NCBI RefSeq assembly: GCF_025548535.1
Contig: NZ_JAJLQW010000001.1
Coordinates: 620,001-684,000, forward strand
Direction: 5' to 3'
Length of the DNA stretch: 64,000 nucleotides
Source of the DNA: Undibacterium sp. Jales W-56
GTDB lineage: Bacteria > Pseudomonadota > Gammaproteobacteria > Burkholderiales > Burkholderiaceae_D
Of the stretch, positions 55,636-64,000 are shown one piece after another (position 1 is the stretch's first letter; each line of letters starts with the position of its first letter). The notes under the pieces were generated by a model. It had not been told where the DNA came from. It did not search any database and saw nothing but the letters and a program-made list of their open reading frames with translations. The translations under genes and the position numbers were made by a program.

Positions 55636-56337
55636 ATGACTGACCTGGCAAATTTCCCCATCACAAAAAAATGGCCTGCAATGCATCCCGATCGCTTGCA
55701 ACTGTATTCACTGCCTACGCCGAATGGCGTCAAGGTATCGATTATGCTGGAAGAGACGGGACTTGCTTACGAAGCGCATCTGGTGAGTTTCGATACGAAT
55801 GATCAGCTCTCCCCCGAGTTTTTATCGTTGAATCCAAACAATAAAATTCCCGCCATCATCGATCCCGACGGTCCCGGCGGTCAGCCGCTGGCGTTGTTTG
55901 AATCAGGCGCTATTTTGCTCTATCTGGCAGATAAGACGCAAAAATTTATTCCGCCAGATGCGGCGGTCCGCTATGAAACCATACAGTGGCTGATGTTCCA
56001 GATGGGCGGTGTCGGACCTATGTTCGGCCAACTCGGATTTTTCCATAAATTTGCCGGTAAGGATTATGCAGACAAGCGTCCGCGTGATCGCTATGTCGCC
56101 GAATCAAAACGCTTGCTAAGTGTTTTAAATCAGCGCTTGGCCGGACGAGACTGGATCATGGGTGATAGTTACAGCATCGCCGATATCGCCACCTTCCCGT
56201 GGATCAGGAATCTGATCGGATTTTATGAAGCAGGAGATTTGGTGGAGATGGCGCATTATCCGCATGTCACCAGGGTATTGCACCAATTCCTCGCGCGATC
56301 AGCAGTGCTGCGCGGACTGGAAATTCCTAAACGATAA
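55636..56337 (+). CDS. Glutathione S-transferase (nu class, YfcG/YghU-like)
   Basis: This is 233 residues from the ATG at 55636. The thioredoxin-like N-domain (LQLYSLPTPNGVKVSIMLEETGLAYEAHLV, NNKIPAIIDPDG, LFESGAILLYLADK) and the helical C-domain (YSIADIATFPWI) match the disulfide-bond oxidoreductase GSTs YfcG and YghU. The TPNGVK motif is typical of nu class. The upstream extension of the frame to 55543 has no ribosome site. It is divergent from the M64 peptidase gene. Confidence 0.9.
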   Translation: MTDLANFPITKKWPAMHPDRLQLYSLPTPNGVKVSIMLEETGLAYEAHLVSFDTNDQLSPEFLSLNPNNKIPAIIDPDGPGGQPLALFESGAILLYLADKTQKFIPPDAAVRYETIQWLMFQMGGVGPMFGQLGFFHKFAGKDYADKRPRDRYVAESKRLLSVLNQRLAGRDWIMGDSYSIADIATFPWIRNLIGFYEAGDLVEMAHYPHVTRVLHQFLARSAVLRGLEIPKR

Positions 56338-56387
56338 AGGTATTAGCAGGAGGTGGTAGGGACTGAAACATCGTGTTTTGGATTGAA

Positions 56388-56597
56388 ATAGGACTTACGC
56401 AAAAACCAAAACCTCTCACCACAGAGACACGGAGACACAGAGAACAGGCAAGAAGGGACTGAATACATAGCGTTTGATATTCATGAACCCGCAAGCTGAG
56501 TGCGCCTGTTGGCACGAAATGCCTCGGAAAGCCGCATCCAGTATGCGGGTTCAACGTACCTTGTTGTAAGCAACGTGTCGTTTTGCGTAAGTTCTAT
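56388..56597 (+). mobile_element. MITE-like dispersed repeat, copy C
   Basis: This 210-bp non-coding element runs from ATAGGACTTACGCAAAA to TTTTGCGTAAGTTCTAT, inverted with one mismatch over 17 bp. The interior closely follows copy B, including CTCTCACCACAGAGACACGG and TTGGCACGAAATGCC. It lies 50 bp after the GST stop. Confidence 0.83.
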
Positions 56598-56603
56598 GAA
56601 AGA

Positions 56604-56630
56604 AAAGCACCATTCTCGCATTGGTGCTTT
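56604..56630. terminator. Possible terminator hairpin
   Basis: AAAGCACCA and TGGTGCTTT pair around a 9-base loop, just beyond repeat copy C. It lies between the GST gene and the Nramp-type gene, which converge here, so it may serve either. Confidence 0.6.
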
Positions 56631-56683
56631 GGAAGAAAACGGATAGTTGAAAGTGTGCCCGAGTAAAAAATGTCACCGGGGTT

Positions 56684-57961
56684 TTATAAGGTCCACAGCA
56701 TCGCAAAAACGGCTGCCGCCATCATCAGCGTCGCCAGCCATCCAAGCACCTTCAGTCTAGTGGTGACGACGAACTGCCCCATAATTTCTGGCTTGACCGC
56801 CATCAACATCATCACGACCATAATAGGAACAGAAATAACCCCATTGATCACAGCGCTCCAGTACAAGGCTTTGATTGGATCAATCTTGCTAAAGCCAAGA
56901 GCTATCCCGATTAAGGTCGAAACGGCGATGATTCCATAGAAGCGCTTTGCTCTCATTGGGGTTCGTTCAAGACTGTTTTTCCATTTGAATGCGCCTGCCA
57001 TGGCATAGGCCGATGACCCCGCCAGGACCGGAATAGCGAGCAAGCCGGTGCCAATGATTCCGGCACTGAATAACAGGAAAGCGAACTCGCCAGCGATCGG
57101 ACGTAATGCTGATGCAGCCTGCGCCGAAGTCTGAATTTCGGTAATCCCGTGTAAGTTGAGCGTCACCGCCGTGGTCAAGATAATGAAGAACGCCACCAGG
57201 TTCGAAAAACCCATACCGATATAGGTATCAATTTTAATCCGCTGCAGATTGGCTGCCGCTTGAGCCGGAGCCTTAATCAAGGGTTGAGCATGAGGATCCG
57301 CCAGCTGTTCTTCGACTTCTTGTGACGCTTGCCAGAAGAAAAGATAAGGACTGATCGTCGTACCGAACACAGCGACAACGGTTGTAATGTACTCCGTCTT
57401 CCAGGAGATTTGCGGGGCCAATACTCCCATGATGACCTGCGGCCAGGGGATCTGAACGACAAAAACCGTTGCCACATAGGCTAACAGAGCCAAGGTTAGC
57501 CATTTCAAGATGCGGACATAGCGACGATAGGGAATGAATACTTGAAGCAGCAATGACAAGACGCCGAATGCCACAGCGTAGCCTTGTGCCGGACCGCCGA
57601 TGAGCAACTTAAGTGCTTCACCCATGGCAGATACATCGGCTGCAATGTTGATCGTATTTGCGATCAGCAACAGTCCGACTACGCCGTACAAAAGCCAACC
57701 CGGAAAGTGCAGGCGAATGTTGGTGGCCAAACCATGCCCGCTCACCCTCCCGATTCTGGCGCTTACCACCTGGATACCGACCATTAAAGGATAGGTGAAT
57801 AATACGGTCCACAACATGTTGAAGCCGAATTGCGCACCGGCCTGCGAATATGTAGCGATCCCACTTGGATCGTCGTCAGCGGCGCCGGTAATCAGGCCGG
57901 GACCGAGTTTTTCTAGCCAGGATTTTTCTTCGTTTTGAAGCGTGGGTATCTTCTTTGGCAT
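56684..57961 (-). CDS. Nramp-related divalent metal transporter
   Basis: This is 425 residues from the ATG at 57961, with about 11 membrane helices. The TM1 metal motif reads ADDDPSGIATY instead of the classical DPGN, and TM6 has FGTTISPYLFFWQ without the usual soft-metal Met. Both changes are typical of a divergent branch of the family that may prefer harder ions such as Mg or Mn. That preference is inference. A GTG at 58021 would add 20 residues. It is a single gene, with no adjacent metal regulator. Confidence 0.85.
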   Translation of the reverse strand: MPKKIPTLQNEEKSWLEKLGPGLITGAADDDPSGIATYSQAGAQFGFNMLWTVLFTYPLMVGIQVVSARIGRVSGHGLATNIRLHFPGWLLYGVVGLLLIANTINIAADVSAMGEALKLLIGGPAQGYAVAFGVLSLLLQVFIPYRRYVRILKWLTLALLAYVATVFVVQIPWPQVIMGVLAPQISWKTEYITTVVAVFGTTISPYLFFWQASQEVEEQLADPHAQPLIKAPAQAAANLQRIKIDTYIGMGFSNLVAFFIILTTAVTLNLHGITEIQTSAQAASALRPIAGEFAFLLFSAGIIGTGLLAIPVLAGSSAYAMAGAFKWKNSLERTPMRAKRFYGIIAVSTLIGIALGFSKIDPIKALYWSAVINGVISVPIMVVMMLMAVKPEIMGQFVVTTRLKVLGWLATLMMAAAVFAMLWTL

Positions 57962-58021
57962 CAGTCGTCTATTCAGAGTAATTCGTATGCAGCCAAGATA
58001 GCATAGGTATGAAGTGCTCAC

Positions 58022-58301
58022 GATGCTACACGGGAGGGTCTTCAGCGATTGATGCCGGTCAAAGTCTACCGGGAGAAAAGATCGTGAATACGCTGATCAA
58101 GATTGCGGCAAAGAAAACCATCGACAGCGACGAATAAGTTGCAATCAAGGACTGGTACGTGAGGTAAAAAAAGTACAGAACAAAATGGCACAAAAAGAGA
58201 GGTAATAAGAGGTAGGATAAGGTAAGACCAAGAGTCAATTATGGTTTTTTGTGGCAAACCGAATTGCAAGTTTTTAATCGGAATTTTTTCGAATTTAATA
58301 A
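58022..58301. other. Gap between the Nramp-type gene and tRNA-Leu
   Basis: About 280 bp with no gene I can support. A 153-codon minus-strand frame crosses this gap and the tRNA and is rejected. The stretch carries the Nramp-type gene's promoter. Confidence 0.45.
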
Positions 58302-58346
58302 ATAAAAAACCCTGTAAAGCTTTGATTTTATTAGCTTTACAGGGTT
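58302..58346 (-). terminator. Terminator after tRNA-Leu
   Basis: AACCCTGTAAAGCT and AGCTTTACAGGGTT pair around an AT-rich loop, and T6 follows on the minus strand, ~32 bp past the tRNA CCA end. Confidence 0.88.
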
Positions 58347-58376
58347 CTCTAATTTGCCAATAACATTTAATGTTAT

Positions 58377-58463
58377 TGGTGCCGAGAGCCGGAATCGAAC
58401 CGGCACGCTGTCTCCAGCGCGGGATTTTGAGTCCCGTGCGTCTACCTATTCCGCCATCTCGGC
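58377..58463 (-). tRNA. tRNA-Leu (anticodon CAA)
   Basis: The minus strand gives an 87-nt tRNA with a GCCGAGA/TCTCGGC acceptor stem, the D-loop GGCGGAATAGGTAGACGC, anticodon loop CTCAAAA (CAA), a long class II variable arm and the T-loop GGTTCGATTCC. The 3' CCA is encoded (TGG on the plus strand at 58377-58379). It reads UUG codons. Confidence 0.97.
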
Positions 58464-58476
58464 AACGCAAGCGAAG

Positions 58477-58505
58477 ATTATGACAGAAGTGACTTAAGAT
58501 TGCAA
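58477..58505 (-). promoter_or_regulatory. Sigma-70 promoter of tRNA-Leu
   Basis: On the minus strand TTGCAA and CATAAT lie 17 bp apart, ending 13 bp before the tRNA 5' end. Confidence 0.75.
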
Positions 58506-58759
58506 TAGTGCGTCTGCAATCCGCCATATTTTCTTAAGCTGTTTGGCGTTACTGCGCCTCTCTTTTACCGGTATTGCAGTTTCGTGGTGAGTCTATTGAT
58601 TTTGAATTGACTACGTAATTGAGACGATAGCGTGGCATCATTTCTGATATAAATCGCAGCTCATATTTTAAAGCGAGATGCATTGCAATTCTGTCTCAAG
58701 ATCTTCTGCGAGAACTTCCATTCCTAAGTATGGACTTCAAAATACTGCCTTGCTGAGGA

Positions 58760-60475
58760 TTATTTTTTTAAATATAAAGTAAAAAGTTCATCTTTATCTG
58801 CAGCGCGATGGCCATCCCATACCCGCTCCCATTTACCTGGATAGGTATTGGTATCGACTTCGCTGGTTTGATGCAATCTTTGGCTCGATTGCAGAAGCAG
58901 CACATCGCATGAGCGCTCATTAAAGCCGGCAAAATGCAGGTGACCGAAATAGGCAAAGGAGGCGCGCTGCGAAGGGCCGATATTACTGTCGATGCATTGA
59001 TACGTCTGCGGTATTTTTGCTTGCAATGCTTCGGTCAGCTTGGCGTAGCTGATGCGATGATTGATCATTGGTAATGCCAAAGTCAGCAGCAGCAACCAGC
59101 ATAGAATGACGCCGCCGCTAGACAAGACCACCGCGCGCCAAAGCACCGATGGCTGACGAGAAATGCGCCAATACACCAGGGCAAACCAGGCGATAGTCGC
59201 AATCAAGGCGATCAGGAACGTGAAGAGATTAAAGCTTGCTTCATAACCCGGTGCCCAGCGTGTCATGGCCTTTGCTGCACTGGCTGGCCAGCCAGTTTGC
59301 AGGGCAATCCAATACAGCCAGAATAAAGCCGCAATGCCCGTCAACACCATGACGGCGAACCAGTCGACGGCATTAATTGCGCTGCGCTTCATGGTGGGTA
59401 AGCCAAAGGCGGCCAGAATCGCGAGCGGCGGCAAGATCGGCAGCAGGATGCCTTCTTCTGAAAACGGATTGAGCAGCGCCAGCAGGATAAAGCAGCCTAA
59501 GAACGTCACGGGCAAAGAAATATGCAAGGCCTTTTCTTGCTTGCGCCAGGCATAAATTGCCCATGCCGCGAATGGCCATGCAGGCCAGGCGAACCAGATG
59601 CCGTATTTCAGGAAGTAAGTGATGCTCGATACCGATGGCCAATCGATCTGGCGCGAGTTCCACAGCATCCAGGCAGGATAAGGTGAGCTGTCAAAGGGAT
59701 TGACCATGGCGATAGCGAGCAGCCACGATCCTGCGACAATCAGCGCAACTGGGAATGTCAGCTTGAGCAGCAATTGATATTGAATTTGCTGACGATAAAA
59801 GCACAATGCAATTAAGCACAAACTCAATGCGGCCGGCAACACCCAGCCGCGTGTCAGAACCAGCAAGCCCAGGGTTAGTCCCAGCTTCAGTGCGCTGGTT
59901 TTGTTGCTGCTGTCGAGTAATCTGGCGCAGCCGTATAAGGCGTACGCGATGAGAGAAATCTGCAAGGCTTCGGCACTGGTTTCATGGCTGCGCACTAACA
60001 GGCCCAGGCAGCCGAGATAGATCAATAAAGCGCCATCTGCCAGGGTACGGCCAAAATCTTTGGCATCGGGTTGCCCGCCAAATGCCAGCTTCAACGGTTG
60101 CGCCTCAGTACGGCGGCCGAGCAAATATGTGGTGTACCAGACCGACACCGATCCCAGCATAAAGAACATGCCGGTGGCGACCCGCGCCGCCATTGCGTCG
60201 CCCAATAACCAGCCAAATAATTTAATGCAAATTGCTCCCAGCCAGAATGCCAGCGGACCTTCTTCCGGCATGGGCAGGCCGACGATATGCGGCCATAGCC
60301 AATCGTTCAGGCCGCCATGCGCCATCGTCCACATGATGCCAAAACTGGCGGCGTCGTCGCCCTTCCATGGATCGCGACCTATCAGGCCAGGCAGGATATA
60401 CAGCAGACATAGCGCTAAGATGCCCCAGCGTGGCAGGGCGATGGTGGCGGCAGCAGGAAGGCGTACAGGCTTCAT
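58760..60475 (-). CDS. GT39-family (ArnT-like) membrane glycosyltransferase
   Basis: This 571-residue protein has about 11-12 membrane helices and a periplasmic C-terminal tail. The first loop carries the acidic motif GRDPWKGDDAA, where GT-C enzymes of the ArnT/PMT family keep catalytic Asp residues. EEGPLAFWLGA is the second loop landmark. It would transfer a sugar from a polyprenyl-phosphate donor to lipid or protein outside the membrane. The substrate is not readable. It is a single gene with no arn or pmr neighbours. Confidence 0.85.
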   Translation of the reverse strand: MKPVRLPAAATIALPRWGILALCLLYILPGLIGRDPWKGDDAASFGIMWTMAHGGLNDWLWPHIVGLPMPEEGPLAFWLGAICIKLFGWLLGDAMAARVATGMFFMLGSVSVWYTTYLLGRRTEAQPLKLAFGGQPDAKDFGRTLADGALLIYLGCLGLLVRSHETSAEALQISLIAYALYGCARLLDSSNKTSALKLGLTLGLLVLTRGWVLPAALSLCLIALCFYRQQIQYQLLLKLTFPVALIVAGSWLLAIAMVNPFDSSPYPAWMLWNSRQIDWPSVSSITYFLKYGIWFAWPAWPFAAWAIYAWRKQEKALHISLPVTFLGCFILLALLNPFSEEGILLPILPPLAILAAFGLPTMKRSAINAVDWFAVMVLTGIAALFWLYWIALQTGWPASAAKAMTRWAPGYEASFNLFTFLIALIATIAWFALVYWRISRQPSVLWRAVVLSSGGVILCWLLLLTLALPMINHRISYAKLTEALQAKIPQTYQCIDSNIGPSQRASFAYFGHLHFAGFNERSCDVLLLQSSQRLHQTSEVDTNTYPGKWERVWDGHRAADKDELFTLYLKK

Positions 60476-60700
60476 ATGTCTCTATAAAATGAGCTATGAC
60501 GAAAAACAATAGGGTTTAATAGATCGCAGTCGATCTTAATGATGTCAAGCGAATTGCAGTCCAGATTGTAGTGCAGTGCCGGATGAATCATTCATACTAT
60601 TCTTGGCTGACGCCGGTAGATTGTTGCAAATTTAGCTTGCTGTAAAACTCTGTATCTTTTTAGCAGATCAGGTTAAATGAATCTTTGACGGATCATTTAT

Positions 60701-60729
60701 AAAAAAAGGCAGCTCAAGCTGCCTTTTTT
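60701..60729 (-). terminator. Terminator of rpmE2
   Basis: AAAAAAGGCAGCT and AGCTGCCTTTTTT form a strong stem with a 2-base loop, ~36 bp past the rpmE2 stop. Confidence 0.9.
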
Positions 60730-60764
60730 GTTCAACACATTCTTTGCAAACTTTAAAAGCGATC

Positions 60765-61031
60765 TTAGTTTGCAACAGAAGTTTTGGAACCAACAGTGCC
60801 GAATTTTTTACGGAATTTATCAACGCGGCCAGCGGTATCAACAATTTTGTGTTTACCAGTGTAGAAAGGATGGGATTCTGCAGAAACCTCAATCTTTACC
60901 AGTGGGTATTCTTTGCCTTCGAATTCCATTTTGTCACGTGTCTGGATAGTAGAACGTGTCACGAATTTGAAATCATTGGACACATCGTGGAACAGAACTT
61001 CACGATAATTTGGGTGGATGCCGTCTTTCAT
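60765..61031 (-). CDS. rpmE2: 50S ribosomal protein L31 type B
   Basis: This 88-residue protein begins [20 protein letters not shown] and contains [40 protein letters not shown]. It lacks the CxxC zinc motifs of the A type, so it is the zinc-free paralogue often used under zinc limitation. GAGG lies 7 bases before the ATG at 61031. No zinc-uptake regulator site is obvious upstream. Confidence 0.95.
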   Translation of the reverse strand: MKDGIHPNYREVLFHDVSNDFKFVTRSTIQTRDKMEFEGKEYPLVKIEVSAESHPFYTGKHKIVDTAGRVDKFRKKFGTVGSKTSVAN

Positions 61032-61223
61032 GCTTGCCTCAAAAAGTTTTGGTAGCCAATCACCACTTCGTCGGTCGCCTTGCTTCTTGACCCGATTGCC
61101 GATCACTTGCCTGATTTAAAAATATACTCTTGGCAGAATTGCCAGCCCGCGATTATACAATAAAATCATGGGTTTGCGCTATTCTGTGCGAGTTGCAGCA
61201 ATCTGGGAACGATAGGAGATACG

Positions 61224-61856
61224 GTGGCAGCATCAATACATATAGGCATGAGCACGCTGATTCACGCAGTCGAGGTGGCTGGGATTATCGCTTTTGCCAG
61301 TTCGGGCTTTATTGAAGCGCGGCGCAAGAAAATGGATGTGGTCGGTGTGTTTACCGTGGCTTTCATCACTGCATTCGGGGGCGGAACCTTACGCGATCTG
61401 TTGCTGGACAGACGGCCTTTGTTTTGGGTTGAGCATCAGGAATATCCTTTGATGATCTTTGTGATGGCGCTGATTGCTACGCCATTCCTCAGGCATTTAC
61501 GTCACGTGGTCACCGAAAAAATGATCCTGTATGCCGATGCGCTTGGCCTGGGCTTGTTCAGCGTGGTCGGGGCATCTCTGGCGCAAGAGGCGCAGATGCC
61601 GATTTTCGTCTGCGTCATGATGGGTGTCATCACCGGCATCTTTGGCGGGGTCCTGCGCGATATGATTTGCAATGAAATCCCCATGGTATTCCGGCGCGGA
61701 CAGCTATATGCGACCTGTGCGTTCGCAGGTTGCTGGGCTTATCTGATCCTGAATTTGCTGGGTATGTCCGAGAGTGTTGCGGTGTTTTCAGGGATTGTGC
61801 TGACCTCGGCAATGCGATTGCTGGCAGTTCGTTTTGACTGGAAACTGCCAGGATGA
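61224..61856 (+). CDS. TRIC family cation channel (YicG-like)
   Basis: This 210-residue membrane protein has seven helices in two homologous halves, each with a glycine-rich motif (FGGGTLRDLLLDRRPLFWV and FGGVLRDMICNEIPMVF). These mark the bacterial TRIC (UPF0126) channels, which form trimers with one potassium-permeable pore per subunit. The start is GTG with AGGAG 7 bases upstream. It stands alone, and the TetR gene is convergent. Confidence 0.9.
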   Translation: MAASIHIGMSTLIHAVEVAGIIAFASSGFIEARRKKMDVVGVFTVAFITAFGGGTLRDLLLDRRPLFWVEHQEYPLMIFVMALIATPFLRHLRHVVTEKMILYADALGLGLFSVVGASLAQEAQMPIFVCVMMGVITGIFGGVLRDMICNEIPMVFRRGQLYATCAFAGCWAYLILNLLGMSESVAVFSGIVLTSAMRLLAVRFDWKLPG

Positions 61857-61886
61857 AGAGGCTCTGACGCAATGTCGGGAAGGTAT

Positions 61887-62522
61887 CTAGTCAATTGTTT
61901 TCAGCGGAGGGCGGGCCGCCAATCCTGCCATGAACATGTCTATCATCGCTTCCGAATGCTGGATCAGGCAATACGCTGATGTATCTTCCAGCCATTCATG
62001 GACGATACCCATTGCGTAGGCATGAATGGCTTGCATAACGATCCAGGTATCGGTATTGGCAGGCAGGCTGCCCTGTTCAACAGCTTGTATGACGATAGCC
62101 TGGACTTTTTGAAGGCATTCGATGCGTTTTTCGTCTTCGGCATCGAAAAAAAGCAGGTCGCTGTTTTTTTCGCAACGGTGAAAAATAATGTCGAAGACTT
62201 TGCGCTGCCGTTCGTCGCCGGTGACTTGCCTCAGAAAATGTAAATATAGCTGCTTGATGCTTGCCATTGGATCTTTGCTTGGCGTGGCGACAATTTCATT
62301 GAGCAGCGCTTCCATTGGCAGGAAGGCGCGGTCGCACATGGCTTGAAACAGGGCGCTTTTGTCCTTAAAGTGCCAGTAAATAGCGCCGCGCGTCATGCCC
62401 GCTGCATTGGCAACATCATTAAGCGTTGTACTGGTCACGCCTTTTTCGGCGAATACTTTTTCAGCCGCGTCGAGCAGCGCGCTATAGGTTTCCTGTGCTT
62501 CTTCTTTGGTTTTTCTGGCCAT
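61887..62522 (-). CDS. TetR/AcrR-family repressor of the divergent efflux operon
   Basis: This 211-residue regulator resembles AcrR/TtgR: TYSALLDAAEKVFAEKGVTSTTLNDVANAAGMTRGAIYWHFKDKSALFQAMCDRAF forms the HTH domain, and the C-terminal helical domain binds ligands. The divergent gene encodes an RND adaptor and the gap holds an acr-type operator, so it should repress the pump and be released by toxic hydrophobic compounds. Confidence 0.92.
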   Translation of the reverse strand: MARKTKEEAQETYSALLDAAEKVFAEKGVTSTTLNDVANAAGMTRGAIYWHFKDKSALFQAMCDRAFLPMEALLNEIVATPSKDPMASIKQLYLHFLRQVTGDERQRKVFDIIFHRCEKNSDLLFFDAEDEKRIECLQKVQAIVIQAVEQGSLPANTDTWIVMQAIHAYAMGIVHEWLEDTSAYCLIQHSEAMIDMFMAGLAARPPLKTID

Positions 62523-62618
62523 AATCGTTCTCCTGCTACTCAGATGCAGATGTCTTGCACCTGTCCTTGTATTTTTTGTTATCTTGTGAGGTCAATAATA
62601 TTTTTTGTTCTGCATATT

Positions 62619-62642
62619 TACAAACATTCGTGAATGTATATA
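62619..62642. promoter_or_regulatory. AcrR/TtgR-type operator
   Basis: ACATTC-GT-GAATGT (62624-62637) within TACAAACATTCGTGAATGTA closely matches the palindrome bound by AcrR at the acrAB promoter. It lies between the repressor and the adaptor gene, 37 bp before the adaptor's ATG. Confidence 0.82.
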
Positions 62643-62678
62643 ATAGCACATCGCACCCCCATCGAAAGAGAAAATTTC

Positions 62679-64000
62679 ATGAGCCCACCTAATTCCGACC
62701 TCTCTAAAGCGATCCAAAAAATGTTCCCCATCTCTGTTGAATCATTCGAATCATTCGCTCATATGTCAGCCAATCCAGTCTCTCATTCTTCCATCCGTCT
62801 CTGGCTCATTGCCTCATTGAGCCTGCCTTTGCTGACTCTATCTGCTTGCGGCAAGCAGGATGCCAATGCGGCAGCGCATGGCGGGATGCCGCCGCCAGAA
62901 GTCAATGTTGTCACGGTCCAGCCAAGAAATCTGGCCATGGATTTTGAATACGTTGGCCAGACCGCCGGCTCCCGCGAGACCGAAGTACGCGCCAGAATTT
63001 CCGGTATTCTGGAAAAGCGCGTGTACGAAGAAGGTTCTCGTGTGAAGGCCGGCTCTGTCTTGTTCCAGATCGATCCGGGCACTTATCAGACCCAGTTAGC
63101 CTCGGCAGAAGCTGCCGCTGGCGTGACTGAGGCGAAGCTGAATCAGGCCAGGCGTGAATTCGCTCGGCTAACACCGCTGGCGGCTGAAAAAGCGATCAGC
63201 CAAAAAGAATTCGACGATGCGAAATCGAATCTGGAAACAGCCGAGGCGACCTACAAGCAATCGCGTGCGCAAGTCAATGAAGCCAAATTGAATCTGGGCT
63301 ACACCAAGGTTGTTGCACCCATCGGCGGTGTCACCGGTATCGCGAATAAGTCGAACGGCAGCCTGGTTACGCCAAGCGATAGTTTGCTGACCACGATAGT
63401 GCAGACCGATCCTATCTATGTGAATTTCAGCGTCACCGAAGCCGATTATCTGAAGCTCAGCAAAGATGTCACAAGCGGCAAGATTGCCTTGCCGGGCAAG
63501 CGCGCGACGAACGGTAGCCTGGCATTTGATATCAAGTTGAAACTGGCTGACGGCAGCATTTATCCGACCACTGGCAAGATGAATTTCGCCAGCGAAAAGG
63601 TGAATCCTGCCAATGGCGGTTTTGATGCACGCGCGCAGATTCCTAATCCTGAAGGCAACTTGCGTCCCGGCCAATTCGTGCGTGTGATCCTGAACGGTGC
63701 GACCCGTAGTGCGGCGCTCGCCATTCCACAACGTGCGGTGATCGATAGTCCTATGGGCAAAATCGTCTTCACCGTATCGCCGGATAACAAACTGGCACCG
63801 CGTCCGGTTGAATTGGACGGCTGGAGCAATGGCGAATGGATCGTCACCAAAGGCTTGCAGGCAGGTGACCGCGTGCTGGTCGACGGTTTCATCAAGGCGC
63901 ATGATCCCGGCATGACAGTGACACCGGTCGCGTTGACGGCGCAAGCTGCCGTCACGCCGGCACCAGCGCTGCCGCCAGCGTCTGCAGGTGCCAAGCCAGC
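62679..64000 (+). CDS. RND efflux periplasmic adaptor lipoprotein (AcrA/MexA-like), 3' end outside window
   Basis: The frame is open to the right edge (440 codons seen). A lipobox LTLSAC-GKQ follows a hydrophobic segment. The lipoyl, alpha-hairpin and beta-barrel regions are typical: EYVGQTAGSRETEVRARISGILEKRVYEEGSRVKAG, TQLASAEAAAGVTEAKLNQAR and PIYVNFSVTEADYLKL. It links an inner-membrane RND pump to an outer-membrane channel. The pump gene should lie beyond the window. The ATG at 62679 has a purine-rich leader; the ATG at 62763 gives a more standard signal peptide. Confidence 0.92.
   Translation, partial: MSPPNSDLSKAIQKMFPISVESFESFAHMSANPVSHSSIRLWLIASLSLPLLTLSACGKQDANAAAHGGMPPPEVNVVTVQPRNLAMDFEYVGQTAGSRETEVRARISGILEKRVYEEGSRVKAGSVLFQIDPGTYQTQLASAEAAAGVTEAKLNQARREFARLTPLAAEKAISQKEFDDAKSNLETAEATYKQSRAQVNEAKLNLGYTKVVAPIGGVTGIANKSNGSLVTPSDSLLTTIVQTDPIYVNFSVTEADYLKLSKDVTSGKIALPGKRATNGSLAFDIKLKLADGSIYPTTGKMNFASEKVNPANGGFDARAQIPNPEGNLRPGQFVRVILNGATRSAALAIPQRAVIDSPMGKIVFTVSPDNKLAPRPVELDGWSNGEWIVTKGLQAGDRVLVDGFIKAHDPGMTVTPVALTAQAAVTPAPALPPASAGAKP

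Noticed and set aside
58066..58527. Minus-strand 153-codon open frame
   Set aside because: It runs straight through tRNA-Leu and its terminator, with no protein-family features.

Overview
The window is a 64 kb piece of a betaproteobacterial chromosome, most likely from the family Oxalobacteraceae (Undibacterium/Herminiimonas/Janthinobacterium type). This rests on inference from gene content: groESL with a CIRCE operator plus a sigma-32-like promoter, ilvD, the MaeB malic enzyme, a CadR/CadA pair, an MshM/MshN pilus pair and DTW-domain, DUF2237 and DUF535 proteins. G+C is moderate and gene density is high. No sequence search was possible, so the genus is not proven.

Layout. 1-4.1 kb: tail of an MSHA-type pilus cluster (MshM end, MshN), a DUF2798 protein, a secreted NTF2-like protein and the GTPase YlqF. 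4.2-8.0 kb: a hydroxyproline catabolism locus (GntR regulator, DapA-family deaminase, PAS-AraC regulator, 4-hydroxyproline epimerase). 8.2-13.9 kb: a TonB/TolA-like protein, an AmpC beta-lactamase, a NUDIX hydrolase, a YfcH-like epimerase and a DTW-domain tRNA modification enzyme. 13.9-20.8 kb: a diguanylate cyclase, a large fusion of a carotenoid-biosynthesis membrane domain with an MpaB/rubber-oxygenase domain, then groEL and groES. 21.4-31.8 kb: a secreted M4 protease, an Ior-type molybdenum hydroxylase pair, a DUF1800/DUF1501 pair and a secreted repeat protein. 31.9-36.2 kb: ohr/ohrR, pyrF and the thiL-pgpA-pncC group. 36.5-45.9 kb: a DUF535 protein, a rubredoxin reductase/rubredoxin/rubrerythrin group, maeB, a chemoreceptor, a 5'-nucleotidase and a DUF2237 protein. 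46-51.7 kb: ilvD between two inverted copies of a short repeat, a 23-codon hydrophobic ORF, and the cadR/cadA cadmium/zinc efflux pair. 51.8-53.8 kb: wreckage of a chromosomal integron. 54-64 kb: an M64 peptidase, a GST, an Nramp-type transporter, tRNA-Leu(CAA), a GT39 glycosyltransferase, rpmE2, a TRIC channel, and a TetR regulator divergent from an RND efflux adaptor that runs off the window.

The most notable region is 51.85-53.24 kb. The first ~70 residues of an integron integrase (IntI) lie divergent from a single gene whose start is 33 bp from a GTTAGGC core site and whose stop is 4 bp from a 123-bp imperfect inverted repeat with the layout of an attC site. An IS3-family transposase remnant abuts the far side. 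This reads as an integron relic cut at both ends but still holding one complete cassette with an unknown protein.

A second theme is a family of ~205-bp non-coding repeats with ~14-17-bp terminal inverted repeats (GGACTTACGCAAAA). There are three good copies and one decayed copy. Two good copies bracket ilvD in inverted orientation, and short direct repeats flank at least two copies, which suggests a MITE-like element.
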